Shown: positions 12,112 through 22,996 of the stretch, piece after piece
How positions within the stretch are numbered: the stretch's first letter is position 1
Layout: each line of letters opens with the position of its first letter
Assembly: GCA_025618425.1 (NCBI GenBank)
Contig: CM046836.1
Location: 15,526,135 to 15,590,134, forward strand
Length of the DNA: 64,000 nt
Source: Heliocidaris tuberculata
Lineage: Eukaryota > Echinodermata > Echinoidea > Camarodonta > Echinometridae
Direction of reading: 5' to 3'
Program-made: the position numbers and the translations under genes
The notes under the pieces: generated by a model
What the model was told of the DNA's origin: nothing
The model's input: only the letters and a program-made list of their open reading frames with translations
Database searches by the model: none

Positions 12112-12429
12112 TTACATTTTAACCAGCTTAGTATCAGATTTTATGAAAATAAGATTTTTTACATTGCAATTTGATCTTCTAACCCTACTGGAAATTACAG
12201 GTGTACGCGATCGTATTAGTACTGATAAAGATTGTCGAGTTGGACTATGCGATATGTTCGAAGTTCCTTTAAAAAGTTGAGTTATTTTCCTTCCATTTCC
12301 CTTACTTCCACGATGTGTTTTCCGCTTACGCGATATTCCTAAATCCTGAATTCGCTTCCAGGCATCACGATTTAATTTAGGCAATTGCTGAGGGATCTGC
12401 GAAATTTGGTGACTTCCAGAAACCAACAG

Positions 12430-13270
12430 TGGAGATGTTTCTTTTTCCTTCTTTTCTCCATTCCTTTTTCACTTTTTTCTTTCATTTTCTTTTCTTTTTC
12501 ATTTTCCACCCTTTTATTTTTTTTCACTCCGAAATTTTTTTGGGGGGCAACTGGAGGGGGGGGGGGGCAAATGCCCCCCCCCCCTTGGTGCCGCCACTGT
12601 AGACCATATACTTTTCTTGGATTAGTTTGGCAGTTTTGAAGAGCATCGCCCTGCGCATGCGTCCCTCTCACTTTGAACTTGGGTCACGTCTCTGCTATGG
12701 TCTAGTCTCCGCGAGGGGGGAGGGGGGGGGGGGGTGGGGGGGAGTGTGTTCAAACACCCCCTTTGGCAATTAAAAGGGGGTTGTTTTAGGTGATCAAACA
12801 CTCTGCTATATGGTCTAGTCTCCGCTAGGGGGGGGGGAGGGGTGTTCAAACAACCCTTTTGGCAATTAAAAGGGGGTTGTTTTAGGTGATCAAACAGCAG
12901 TGTCTGTTACAAATGAAACAAAAGTTTATTTTTTTAACCCTTTTATTTCCGTTTTGTGTTTTGCCTTGGTCTAATTTTTTTTTTTGTTCTTTTTTTTTTG
13001 TGTGTTTAATTTCAGAGAATTTAGGAGTAAGAAGACACCCCAAAAATGCTGTTGATCTTTTTTATTTTTTAATTTTTATTTTTTTGCTTTTCAGAGAATT
13101 TTGGAGTAAAAAGACACCTCAAAATGCTGATGACTTTTTTTTTTTTTTTTTTTTTTGCTCGTCAGAAAATTTTCAGAATATTAGGCCCCCTCTCTCACAA
13201 AATCCTGGATTAAGTTCAAATGAAGAATAATCTTAAACAGGCCCGGTAAACACCCCCTCCCCCCCCCCCC
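12430..13270. repeat. Low-complexity poly-G/C, pyrimidine-rich and short duplicated segments
   Basis: It contains a T/C-rich run (12439-12540), long G and C blocks and two copies of a segment with GGTCTAGTCTCCGC and CCTTTTGGCAATTAAAAGGG (about 12698-12790 and 12810-12890). AT-rich repeats follow with two copies of TCAGAGAATTTTGGAGTAA. No gene is visible. Confidence 0.5.
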
Positions 13271-13573
13271 CATTAACAAATTATGGGTAGGCATATGTCA
13301 GCGAGAGTCTTTTTTTGACGCTTTCGTTAATAAATTAAATTGACATGATCAATGAACGTCCTCAAATTCATCAAATCAATCAACTCGTATAAGGAGTTAA
13401 ATATTTTTCAGACTTCAATATGAGCATTTTAGCCTAATATTCAAATACTTTGAAGAGACTGTTTTGTTCAAATTACTTTAATATATTCATTTCATCTTAA
13501 TATATTTTATTTTTGGAACACATTTTAATCCCAGTAATATATTCCACTCTCTTAGATCCTCCACCTTTAACCC

Positions 13574-13574
13574 C

Positions 13575-13625
<51 letters not shown>
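13574..13625. repeat. Poly-C / poly-A homopolymer tract
   Basis: About 23 C residues directly followed by about 29 A residues. Such tracts are mutation-prone and often mis-sized in assemblies. Confidence 0.9.
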
Positions 13626-13627
<2 letters not shown>

Positions 13628-13715
13628 ATACGTACCGGTAACACAGAATTCCTCAATTGCGTTCCATACACAAGTGCGTCATCATATTATGTAGTGAGTT
13701 TGACGAACGTTTAAT

Positions 13716-13724
13716 ATGGAGACG
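13716..13724 (+). promoter_or_regulatory. Candidate first exon end / uORF start for GPANK1-like gene
   Basis: ATGGAGACG is followed at 13725 by a consensus GTAAGT donor. Splicing to the acceptor at 16083 would give an upstream ORF of 11 codons that stops 8 bases before the GPANK1 ATG. This is only a candidate 5' exon. Its upstream end and promoter are not defined. Confidence 0.25.
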
Positions 13725-13921
13725 GTAAGTTTGCATTCAATTTAATAACTAAACTTTGTGCATCTGTAAGAAGAATGGTCTTGATTCCAAATCCACAAAT
13801 AATATATATTGCTGTATAATTACAGAAGGTGTTTCATGTAAATTAGAGTAGATAATCTGTCATGTATGGTTATAACTTACAATTACATGGCCGCAGCATT
13901 TTGTTTCGAGAGGTGTATGGT

Positions 13922-14604
13922 CTAGCTATACGAGCTCTGTGGCTTATCAATATGGTATTGGCCACAGAGCTATACAGCCCATGCCTATGCTGTGTGTGGA
14001 GGAGGATATCAATCAAAAAATCTAGATCTAAATATCACCATTTCCCACATACTGTGAGCCATGCAAACCACCCTCGGAGTTTGCTAAAGGGGTTACCTTC
14101 CAGGATCAACTAAGATTGTAAAAATTGAATGAATAAAAAAGAAAAAAAGCCACAAAATTGGCAGGTGTGATCAGGTTTTTTTACCTTGCACTTGTAACTT
14201 GTATATATGGGACTACACATGCAAGGTAAGATTGGTGTAGTCCCATATATACAAGTTACACAGTGTAACTTGTATATATGGGACTACACCAATCTTACTT
14301 TGCATGTGTAGTCCCATATATACAAGTTACAAGTGCAAGGTAAAAAAACCTGATCACACCTGCCAATTTTGTGGCTTTTTTTCTTTTTTATTCATTCAAT
14401 TTTTACAATCTTAGTTGATCCTGGAAGGTAACCCCTTTAGCAAACTCCGAGGGTGGTTTGCATGGCTCACAGTATGTAGGAAATGGTGATATTTAGATCT
14501 AGATTTTTTGATTGATATCCTCCTCCACACACAGCATAGGCATGGGCTGTATAGCTCTGTGTGGCCAGTACCATATTGATAAGCCACAGAGCTCGTATAG
14601 CTAG
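13922..14604. mobile_element. 683-bp near-perfect palindrome (foldback element) with 6-bp TSD
   Basis: The arms (13922-14260 and 14264-14604) are reverse complements with only a handful of differences and a 3-base centre (CAG). The left end is CTAGCTATACGAGCTC and the right end its complement. TATGGT flanks it on both sides (13916-13921 and 14605-14610), consistent with target-site duplication. The inner part of each arm itself contains inverted copies of ACTTGTATATATGGGACTAC, so the structure is a palindrome of palindromes. No ORF of note. Confidence 0.8.
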
Positions 14605-14610
14605 TATGGT

Positions 14611-15070
14611 CAGGGGTCCTAAAGCTACGCAGGTCCTAAAGCTACGCACCTCGCAAATACGCGCAATGCGACCATTCAATGCGCCAAACTTTTGGTGTGA
14701 CTGAGCAACGAGATTATCATTTACGTTCGCCAAAAAGAATGAGTAATTTTCCTTTATTTTTGGTGATATTATCACTCATTGCAAATCGGGATGAAATTCA
14801 CGTCAGTCAGCTTAAAAATTAAGATTTGCATTCATTTATTATGTGTGCGTAGCTTTAGGACCCTTTCATTTTTTCCACCAAATTCGACATGGGTAATCAA
14901 CATCGATTTGAAAATTAATGTTATTGATATTTTTCCGTCATAATTTTCTCAGGAATTTAATTTAAGAATATGTAGAACTAAGATATATAAAAGAATTTCG
15001 CATGAATCATTGAAAAGGTGACTTTTTAGCCACTCGAAACAAAGTGCGTAGCTTTAGGTCCCCCCATCAT
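14611..15070 (+). mobile_element. TIR element, family GGGGTCCTAAAGCTAC, copy 2
   Basis: The left end is CAGGGGTCCTAAAGCTACGC (start partly duplicated). The right end is GTGCGTAGCTTTAGGTCCCC followed by CCATCAT. The ends are inverted relative to each other. The body matches copies at 6.9 and 25.0 kb. The large palindrome abuts its left end. Confidence 0.65.
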
Positions 15071-15519
15071 AACTGTGTAAATTAGCGGGACGGGTACCGG
15101 GAAGGTCCAGGCAAGTAGGTAGCTGATAGTTCATTGTGTGGTTCCCAAATGCCGTGTAAGGCTTTTTAAAATGGTATTTTTCATGGTACTTCTATACTCA
15201 TCATTCTTATAGTCATACTATGATTCCATCAGACATGTCTGAGCTCTGTATATTGTTAAGTGTAGATCAATGAATATTTTTGGTGCAAAAATGAATAAAT
15301 TTTGAGTTTCATAATCATGTCATAATTAGAAGAATAGCTATAGCGAGCGAGTGTAAAGATGCATGGTCTCATAAATATGTGCCACTCAGACAACTTTTGA
15401 CAGATTGCTCTAGGTTTTCCTATCACTTTCTCTACACAGTCTTCAAATTAAAAAGTTTAAGTTGTTAATCATGTTAATGTTTTTGATTCGATTTACTTTT
15501 AGGTTTTTTCACCTATAGT

Positions 15520-15900
15520 CAAGTATTGTAACTCCGAACAGATTGTATTACCGAACGTGTAAAGTTAAGCGCCTAAAATGGGTTTTCATACGCGTGGGAT
15601 TACGCGTATGAAAACCACACTATTGATACCAAGGTTGTGTCTTTTTCCCATCTATAGGTTTCACACGTTCGGAATTACGGTACCTTTTTCAAGGGACCAA
15701 AACGGCGCGTCGTTGGGAAGGGGTTCACTCGGATGGGAATATCGTATTAAATCTACGTTGTCTTTTTAAAATTCCATCAACTTCTTTTTTTGTAGGACTT
15801 TGAGCATTCAATATGTATAGTTTGACAGATATTCGTTTCATATTTTATTTGCTGTCGTTGATTTTCTGAAAAGTGTTCGGACACTGGATCAACCACCATA
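15520..15900 (+). repeat. Dispersed repeat with TTACCGAAC / GTTCGG ends, copy A
   Basis: It shares long near-identical blocks with 24330-24815, including CCTTTTTCAAGGGACCAAAA and GGGAATATCGTATTAAATCT. It begins near GTATTACCGAACGTG and ends near AAGTGTTCGGACA, which are roughly inverted, so it is probably a non-autonomous DNA transposon. Confidence 0.5.
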
Positions 15901-16116
15901 CTGATCCAAATTTAGCATTAATGATAATATTAATAGTAATGGTCTCTTATAATCACTTTACCAGCCTATGACCCATCATGCCTATCACTTGTGACCAATT
16001 GTTTGGTTTCGACTTTTGAAAAATCACAATTTTTAAAATAAAACCATTTAATGAAATAATGTTTATCTTGTCCTTTATTTTAGAGATTATCTGGGATGAT
16101 ACAGCTTTAACCAACC

Positions 16117-17214
16117 ATGGCCTATTTAGTGAAACCAGTTAAGTTTGTGAAAGCAAAGAACAAGAACTTGAACTCTATCCAGGCAGAAGAAGCAAGGTCT
16201 CATGATCAGGATATCCAAAGGAGTCAAGAAAGTGCTGGAAGGGAAGCAAGGGAATTCTATGAGAGCCTTACGGCAGAATCTCCACTTAACACTGCTGAGG
16301 ACCATCGTTGTCAAAAGAAACATAGAGTGGAAAAAAAGTTGAATTGTGTATCATCCAGACCATCTACTTCTTCAATCAGGGTGAAAAGATCAACAAATGC
16401 AGTGCATAAACCTAGAAATGATCGTGGTGTCCATCAGTTACTTAGGCTCTGCCAAGAGGGGAATATCCAGGAAATCAGGAGAGTTGTGAAAGAAGGGGCC
16501 GCCAACTTGGATGATACCGATCAGTTTGGTTGGAATGCACTGATGTGTGCTGCATATAGTGGCCATGTGCATGTCGTCAAGTACCTCAGCAAGAAGTACC
16601 CATCAGGACTGAAGCACAGGAACAAGCAGGGGCAGTCTGTTTTAGAGCTGGCTCAAATAGCAGGCTGTGATGAAGTTGTAGAAGCACTGCAGCAGATGGA
16701 GAGAGAAGAGAGGTATTCACATCGTCAGACAAGGAACATAGAGGGCCATTCTGGAAGTCGGCAACCTGTCTGGTGTGAAAAGTGTGAGTCTGACTTTAAG
16801 GACAATGCTAGTGTCCATCAGCGTTCCACCGCTCACCTGTTCAGCTGCGGCCACGGCCCTCAACCTACCCACTACCACCTTCCAGAATCAAATCGCGGTT
16901 TCCAGATGATGCTCCAAGATGGTTGGGACAAAGAGAAGGGCCTTGGAAAGGGAGGTGAAGGCCACAAGTTCCCTGTAAAGACAATCTTGAAGAGAGATCG
17001 TGAAGGTCTGGGCTCGGCAGACAGTGATGTGAAGCCAAGGATTACCCATTTTAAACCCTTTGACACTGATGCTGTGAAGAGACCAAGGAAAGAAAAGAAG
17101 AAAGAAAGAAAAGATATTGCTGTGAAAGCTTTAAAGAGAACTAGATACTCCAAGAGCCATAGACATAAAGCTATGGAAATTGATTTTCGGATGTCATTTC
17201 ATTCACAGCCTTAA
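16117..17214 (+). CDS. GPANK1: GPANK1-like G-patch and ankyrin-repeat protein
   Basis: The complete 365-residue ORF lies in one exon. The ATG is in a strong context (CCAACCATGG), and an acceptor (CTTTATTTTAG) at 16083 marks an upstream non-coding exon. Order of domains: a charged N-terminus (1-100); two ankyrin-type repeats (about 103-195, with GWNALMCAAYSGHVHVVKYL and GQSVLELAQIAGCDEVVEAL); a C2H2-like finger (C220, C223, H234, H240); a G-patch (about 259-300, GFQMMLQDGWDKEKGLGKGG); and a basic lysine-rich C-terminus (321-353) that may be a nuclear signal. Human GPANK1 has a similar length and the same order. G-patch proteins usually bind RNA or DEAH helicases, but the role of GPANK1 is not well defined. 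The 3' flank is repetitive and no nearby AATAAA is evident. Confidence 0.9.
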   Translation: MAYLVKPVKFVKAKNKNLNSIQAEEARSHDQDIQRSQESAGREAREFYESLTAESPLNTAEDHRCQKKHRVEKKLNCVSSRPSTSSIRVKRSTNAVHKPRNDRGVHQLLRLCQEGNIQEIRRVVKEGAANLDDTDQFGWNALMCAAYSGHVHVVKYLSKKYPSGLKHRNKQGQSVLELAQIAGCDEVVEALQQMEREERYSHRQTRNIEGHSGSRQPVWCEKCESDFKDNASVHQRSTAHLFSCGHGPQPTHYHLPESNRGFQMMLQDGWDKEKGLGKGGEGHKFPVKTILKRDREGLGSADSDVKPRITHFKPFDTDAVKRPRKEKKKERKDIAVKALKRTRYSKSHRHKAMEIDFRMSFHSQP

Positions 17215-17559
17215 CAATACATGTGTGACTTGAAAAGCCAAGCTCTTTATTGAAAGTCTATAGCAAAAAAAAAATTCTTTCTGTAGAAGAGGGGTTTTTT
17301 TCATTAACATGCCATCGGACAAATTCAATTTTGATCAAACATTATGAACAAATTCACTTTGGCAATGCCCTCATGGTGTTACCTTCAACAAACGTATTGC
17401 AGATTTTAAACAATTTATCATCTTGCTATGTTTTTCTCTTGGTAATGCATGGATGGATATGCCAGATATAATGAATTTTTATTTAGAAAGATGTATGTTC
17501 ATACATATTAACATTTTTATGCTTCAGTGAGCAATCAACTACTTTATTGAGTGTTTTGA

Positions 17560-18388
17560 AATATTAATTTTGGGAAAGTTTTAAGCTGGCTCTCTCAGTC
17601 AATCATAAAGTTTTGATGGGATATGTCATGAAATACAGAAAACAAAGCATATTCTTTAAAAAAATTGCCTTTTAATGATCAGAATATGAACATTTCTAAG
17701 CCTTTTCAAGACTCAGCTTTGCTGATACCAGCCATAACCAATAATACTATAATTTTTCTTATCAACCATGGATTTTGCACCATTTCGCAACAGTGGTTTT
17801 TGCTTACTCAAGCGTAAAACATTTTTTGATGCCTTGCTGTCATTTGATAGGAAGATTCTAAGCTATCCATATAGGTATGAACATTTCATGAACATACATG
17901 TATTTTAAAATGTTCATTTGTGAAGACTTTTTCCAACTGTCAACTTTTCATGGACCAGCCAGAACCAATACAATAATTTTTCTTATCAACCATGGATTTT
18001 GCACCATTTCACAACATTGGCTTTTGCTCATTCAAGCGTAAAATATTGTTAGATGCTTTGCTGTAATTTTTTAGGAGAGAAGCTATCCATATAGGTATGA
18101 AAATTTCATGAACATATTTTGAAATGTTCATTTTGGGGAGACTTTTTCTGTCAACTTTTAATGGTTCTCAGATTTGTTAATACCAGCCAGAACAAATCCC
18201 AGTTCTTGTCAAATCTGGATTTTACACCCTTTTGCAAAAGTCGCTTTTGCTCACTTGAGCTTAAAATATTGCCAGATTTTCTGGTGCCACTTGATAGAAG
18301 AGATCCTAAGCTACCCCCAGGTATAAAAATGTCTGAAAAATATTTTGAAATATTTTATTTGGGAGATTTTTTTCTGGGACACACTGTA
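17560..18388 (+). mobile_element. Half copy of mariner-like palindromic element with internal tandem units
   Basis: Three units of about 230 bases begin near 17700, 17940 and 18170. Each contains CCAGCCAGAACAAAT-like, GGATTTTGCACC-like and AAGCTATCC-like blocks. The right end is TTTTTTTCTGGGACACACTG followed by TA, matching the terminal repeats at 54676 and 55812. The same sequence forms both arms of the element at 36574-37611. It lies just downstream of the GPANK1 stop and may be part of its 3' UTR. Confidence 0.55.
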
Positions 18389-18939
18389 ATGTGTCAAGTC
18401 ACTGCCAAGAATAAACATTTTTGGATAGTCTCATTTGAATGCTTTTACTGAAAGAGATGTAGTTTATAGTTAATCTTTTCTGCTTTTGTGTACATGCAAA
18501 TATACCAGCAAACATTTTATCAAGCTCTTAAGTTACTGTTCATACATGAAATCTCTTTAAAAATCAAAGAATGTGCTTGTTATTGTCTGTGAGAGTACAT
18601 ATATAAAAATTAACATTAATTATTAACTTTTATATTATTAATGTAATAACTTTTATATTATTAATGTACAGAGGTGACAGGCAATAAACATTTACATGAC
18701 CAGAGAGAATAACAGAATTCTTGGATATTTGAAGATTCGTTTTGTTGACAGTATACTACTGCCCATACAACTGCATGTAAAGTGATTGGCCATTTTGCTT
18801 AATTTTTTTCCCCTTTAAATCTTTTAATTCTAAAATGACCAAAAAAAAGTAACTGGATTAAGACATTTGTACTGATGTAGGTTGAATTTTGTTATCTTTG
18901 GTGGGTTGATTATAAAATGGAGTGAATGTCAGATGGATT

Positions 18940-19345
18940 TTTGTTTGATTTATTGTATTTGATGGAGTTGATTGATTCACTGATTACCTGGTTGCCTGAT
19001 GATTATCTGATTAATTGATTAATTGCCTGAATGAGTGATTGATTGGTTGATTTAGTTCCTGGTTGATTGATTACCTGATTGATCGATTAGTGCATTGAAT
19101 GATTTATTGACTGATTGATTAATTGTGCATTGAATGATTTATTGCCTGATTAATCAATTGCCTATATTACTGATTGATTTACTGACTGATTGATATAAAT
19201 TTCCATCACTTCATTAGTTACTTGATTGATTGACTGGTTAGTTGAATTATTGATTGATTCACTAATTTCCTGATTAACTGTTAGATTAATTTGTGTGTAT
19301 GATTGAATGATTGATTGATGGGTTGATTGACTGATTGTACTGGTG
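18940..19345 (+). repeat. Degenerate (TGAT)n-type minisatellite
   Basis: About 400 bases made of variants of TGATTGATTGATTACCTGAT with interruptions. It is old and diverged and has no coding meaning. A poly-C tract of about 21 bases follows at 19385-19405. Confidence 0.8.
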
Positions 19346-19405
19346 TAGACATTGTTAGTGAGGGATGATCTATTCATCCCACCACCCCCCCCCCCCCCCC
19401 CCCCC

Positions 19406-21190
19406 ATTCATTGGACCGTGAATGTATGTTCATGACACTGACTGCCCAGGTTGCCTGATATCTGAAATTGTTGATAGCTGCCAAAATGAACGGCACTACT
19501 GATTGAATGATTGACAGACTACGCAATGTTAATGGGCAAGTTTAAGTTATTGTGTCTCATACATTACCGACCATGTCTAAGATATAAGCATCAAGTTGAT
19601 AGCACCCTATCAAGGTGCTGGGCATCAACACAACTCGTGCAGCCTCACTCGAAGATCAAAGTCATGATCACAATATAGATTAACAAAATTACTCAAAACA
19701 ACCTAGAAATTTACCTTGATTTCTTGCCTTTCATTCTCTTTGGAGCCTCGCACTGCCCATGTGTGCCAAAAAATGATAGATCTTTATATTAATTGCACAA
19801 GATTTGTAACAACTCCGAGAGCTTAGAACAGACAAAATATCAAGTAAAATTGTACAGTTGGATTTTTGTCAATGTATGTTCCAAATTGCCCTACCAATTG
19901 GTAATGCATGGGATAGAGTACCCGTCCTAACCCCCACCTGTCACTTTGTCCTTCTTGTTCTGTCTTTTGTAAAGTTTACTCCTTTAAATCGTTACTATTT
20001 TCCTATTACTATTTCCAGCTTTTTGTGTTTACAATATTTTTCAATGCTTTCTCTTCCATGGAAAGTGTGTTATGTCTATAATTTGTTTGATTTCCATGGC
20101 CATGTATCTGTCTTCTTCTTTTTTCCCTTTTATTGGGTATTTTATGCATGATTGCCCAGTCTAGTTCTTTTTATGTACTGTATTCATGCTTTATCTTTTG
20201 CCAGGGACCAGCGCTTCTTCAAGCTCTGCTTCTAAGCTGGTCTCTGTTTTAATTCTCATTTTCATCAAATTAATCTTATGTAGTCTTCATTGATGCTACT
20301 TATTTTTTTTTCTCTCACAACTCAAACTTTAATGCACTTTGTTTTGCTTGTAATGATCGAAAAATGTTTCTGCACTAAGTTGTGTTGTCAATTATTTTGT
20401 ATATTGTCAATTTCATAATACTTATTATATACTTTGAAAAATGAAAATGCAATGAAATAATATCTAAATCTTATCTAAAAAATCTAATCGAGAGCTTGGA
20501 CTTACCCCAGTAAATAACTTGAACAGGATAAACTGGCTAGCCCTTACATCCTCACATGGTAACAACATAAGTGCATTTACAGTACCAGCTAGCTGGCATA
20601 TTATTGATATGTATTTCTGAGGTCCATTTTCCATTTTCTTATTTGAAATATTTTTTTTATCAGTAAGTCTAATATTAAGTTCAAAATGAATTCAGCAACA
20701 AATATCTCCTAGCCTGTCATTATTTGTTTGAATATCAAATATAGGCCCTGTACATTTAGGAACTCAACTGGGGGAAAGGCTATTTCAAAAAATGAATATA
20801 AATTAAATAAAATAAAATTGAAAGATATTATGCCTATATCTTGGCTGATAAGTGTAGGACAGTGCCAGGCTAGCCCAGGCTAGGGGCTAGTGTTAGGCCT
20901 AGGGGGTAGAGAATAGGCCTAGTAGAGAACATAAAATTATTACATACTTTTAGAAGAGTAACTATAAAATGATGTTTTATTAGAAACTGACTGGCGTACA
21001 CAAAAACAGATACTAGCAGACTAGCAGTGGATTGCTCAGGATCGGGAACAAGTGATGTGGCATGAATGACATCAAAGATTTTAAAATCTTTGATAACATC
21101 GCATGCATATAATTATATCGACAGCAACTTCTCGCTGCGCCCTCTTTCGTTTTGAAACGATGCATTTGATGGATAATTAATCGAGACAGA
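19406..21190. other. Intergenic region, possible LINE 3' fragment
   Basis: No gene recognised. The part from about 19900 to 20480 includes CCAGGGACCAGCGCTTCTTC and ends in GAAATAATATCTAAATCTT, which looks like a non-LTR 3' UTR and tail, but no reverse transcriptase remains to prove it. From 20860 there are short GGCTAGG repeats. The 21120-21200 segment is richer in CpG and may be a promoter for the exon at 21205. Confidence 0.3.
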
Positions 21191-21204
21191 CAACTCGCAA
21201 CGAA

Positions 21205-21460
21205 ATGGCAGGCTCAGGTTAGTAAAATCTTCTATAATATGTGTTTACTTAATCTATTCTGTTGTTTTATAAAAGGAAATGTTATTTGTATATTGCTCCT
21301 TATTTCTAACATCATATTGCTGTATTTTCTAGTGCAACATATGGGAAATTTAACCAGAGAACTTTGCAGTCTAACGTCGTTAGTTCTTCATGAGATAGAT
21401 GCAGATCTACACGGAGGACAACCGCCTGGCTCGGCGGCGCCGCTGGCTGCAGAGCAGCGG
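21205..21460 (+). CDS. Candidate two-exon 5' end of an unrecognised transcript
   Basis: Exon a is 21205-21217 (ATGGCAGGCTCAG, donor GTTAGT). Exon b is 21333-21460 (acceptor TGTATTTTCTAG, donor GTGTGT). Together they encode 47 residues starting MAGSVQHMGNLTRELCSL and ending in PLAAEQR. Exon b is locally GC-rich, unlike its surroundings, and its frame is open. It ends in phase 0 and could join 28593-28634, which would extend the B3GNTL1-like protein at its N-terminus. I do not recognise the peptide. It may instead be the start of another gene disrupted by the transposon that begins 90 bases later. Confidence 0.35.
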
Positions 21461-21800
21461 GTGTGTATGTTGGCAACGGCGCACTCGGCTTGCATGGTGG
21501 CATGACAGACTCACAGTGTGGTTTAAACCCAGTCTAAAACTGCCCTTTGAACCACACCACGTAATACTATAGTGGTCATATTGACCACTACGCGGGACGA
21601 ATGCAAAAATACTAGTCATTTTCTATCGCATGTACTTAGTTAAGTTAAGGTATGGGGGGAAAGTAAGATAAATATTTCAAACACTTACTTTCAAATTCAG
21701 TGCAGTTTAAAATCTCACTCCTAGTCCTACCTTAAAATTTCATTAGGAAGAACTTCTGATATTTCCAGCAAAATCCAAAGTCAAAATCATGTCCAAAACC

Positions 21801-22996
21801 CACTTATACATGTACAAGCTTATCTGAAGATAACCTTGTACTCCAGACTAGCTTTTACGGGTGAATATACTATATAGATTATAGGGTCTATAGGGTGTCT
21901 GGAGGATTTTTCTATCTCAGAAACTACACATTCAAATGATTTGATTTTTTCAGATCTTGTTGAAAAAACTGTAAAAAATACATGTACCAAATTTTATGTC
22001 AATCCATGCATTAATTATTCAGTAATGCTCAAATGAATTCTTGTAAATTTTCAGCTTTTTTTCCCCCATAGACGTGTACAAATGAAATGGCACAAAAACG
22101 TGCTGCTGAAACACTGGCAGTGCGCACACACAGTGTGTGTAGTTGTGTGTAAATTTGCATAGGGCCCAGTGGGGCAGTAGGGGGAGGGCATTTTCAAATT
22201 GATATAGCAACATGATCTCATATTAGTTTCTCTAAAATTCCTGCAGAATCAAATTTGGAACATTCCAAATTACTTAAGTTCTTATGGACAAGTTTATAGC
22301 TCAACAACTTGCCGAGATGTCACTTTAAACATATCCCTTTTCAGTTTTTCTTAATGAAGGAATTAAGCATACAACTTGTCCTTAACACCAAAAGATAGGA
22401 AATATAATTTCCTATCATATGATACCAAATTTATTTCAAACTGCCAATGGGATCACATTTTTTTGTTAGTTCGAAAAAACCCTTACGCTGAAAAACTGTG
22501 CGCCATATTTTGTGCTGATTCAACATAAAAACAGCTGACAGTATTTGGCCAACCTTCAGACACCCTACTATATAGTGTAGGCCTAGATGCGTTCGTTTTT
22601 TGAATTATTAAAAAAAAAAAAGTTTTCGAGCAACACGTTTGATCGGCTGATAGACAACCAACTGCTGTGCGACAATACTCCTTGGAGGTTTATGCACACT
22701 ACTGGAAGAAGAAGAAGAAGAAGAATAGGCTTCAATAGCTTTTGTGTGTATCAGCGGGCCTTTTTCCAGTCTACATGTAGATCATTCATACATGAGAGGA
22801 AAAAAATTATTTAAAATTTCACTTTCAATTCTGAATCCCCAAATTTGTGGCACAGTAAGAGTTGAAGAGTCCCTGAATCAGGTAATCTAGCAAATTTAAG
22901 TAAATTAAATCTTGCTTAGAGCAATTTTGTTGTCTGTTTTGACTGCTGCAACAGTGAATGTTGGACACAGTCCCACATAGGCAAGGGCCTATGAGT
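21801..22996. mobile_element. 1,196-bp insertion with 10-bp duplication GTCCAAAACC
   Basis: GTCCAAAACC occurs at 21791-21800 and again at 22997-23006, exactly where the left arm of the host transposon is interrupted. This identifies the sequence between as an insertion with a 10-base target duplication, in the range used by Mutator-like elements. Its ends (CACTTATAC and GGCCTATGAGT) are only weakly inverted. It contains no clear transposase. Confidence 0.6.
21889..22566. mobile_element. Possible nested TIR element with GGGTGTCTGGAGG ends
   Basis: GGGTGTCTGGAGG near 21892 faces CCTTCAGACACCC near 22553-22565, giving 13-base inverted ends with one mismatch. TATA-like bases lie outside both ends. 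It sits inside the 1.2-kb insertion. Content is non-coding. Confidence 0.4.

Larger units (their letters stand above)
8953..12426 (-). mobile_element. CR1/L2-like non-LTR retrotransposon (LINE), decayed
   Basis: Read on the minus strand, the element runs from a basic segment with RGSKGNGRK (about 12300), through an apurinic endonuclease domain and a reverse transcriptase, to a 3' UTR. An AATAAA lies near the end and a (TTCAA)n tail at 8953-8984. A simple tandem tail and the EN-RT order are typical of the CR1/L2/Jockey group. The 5' end is cut off by a poly-G/C repeat ending in GCCGCCACTG. The copy is broken by frameshifts and by a 143-bp insertion, so it is inactive. Confidence 0.85.

Noticed and set aside
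13922..14604. Palindrome as an assembly or library fold-back artefact
   Set aside because: The 6-bp duplication TATGGT on both sides and the substitutions between the arms favour a real insertion; long reads should still confirm it.
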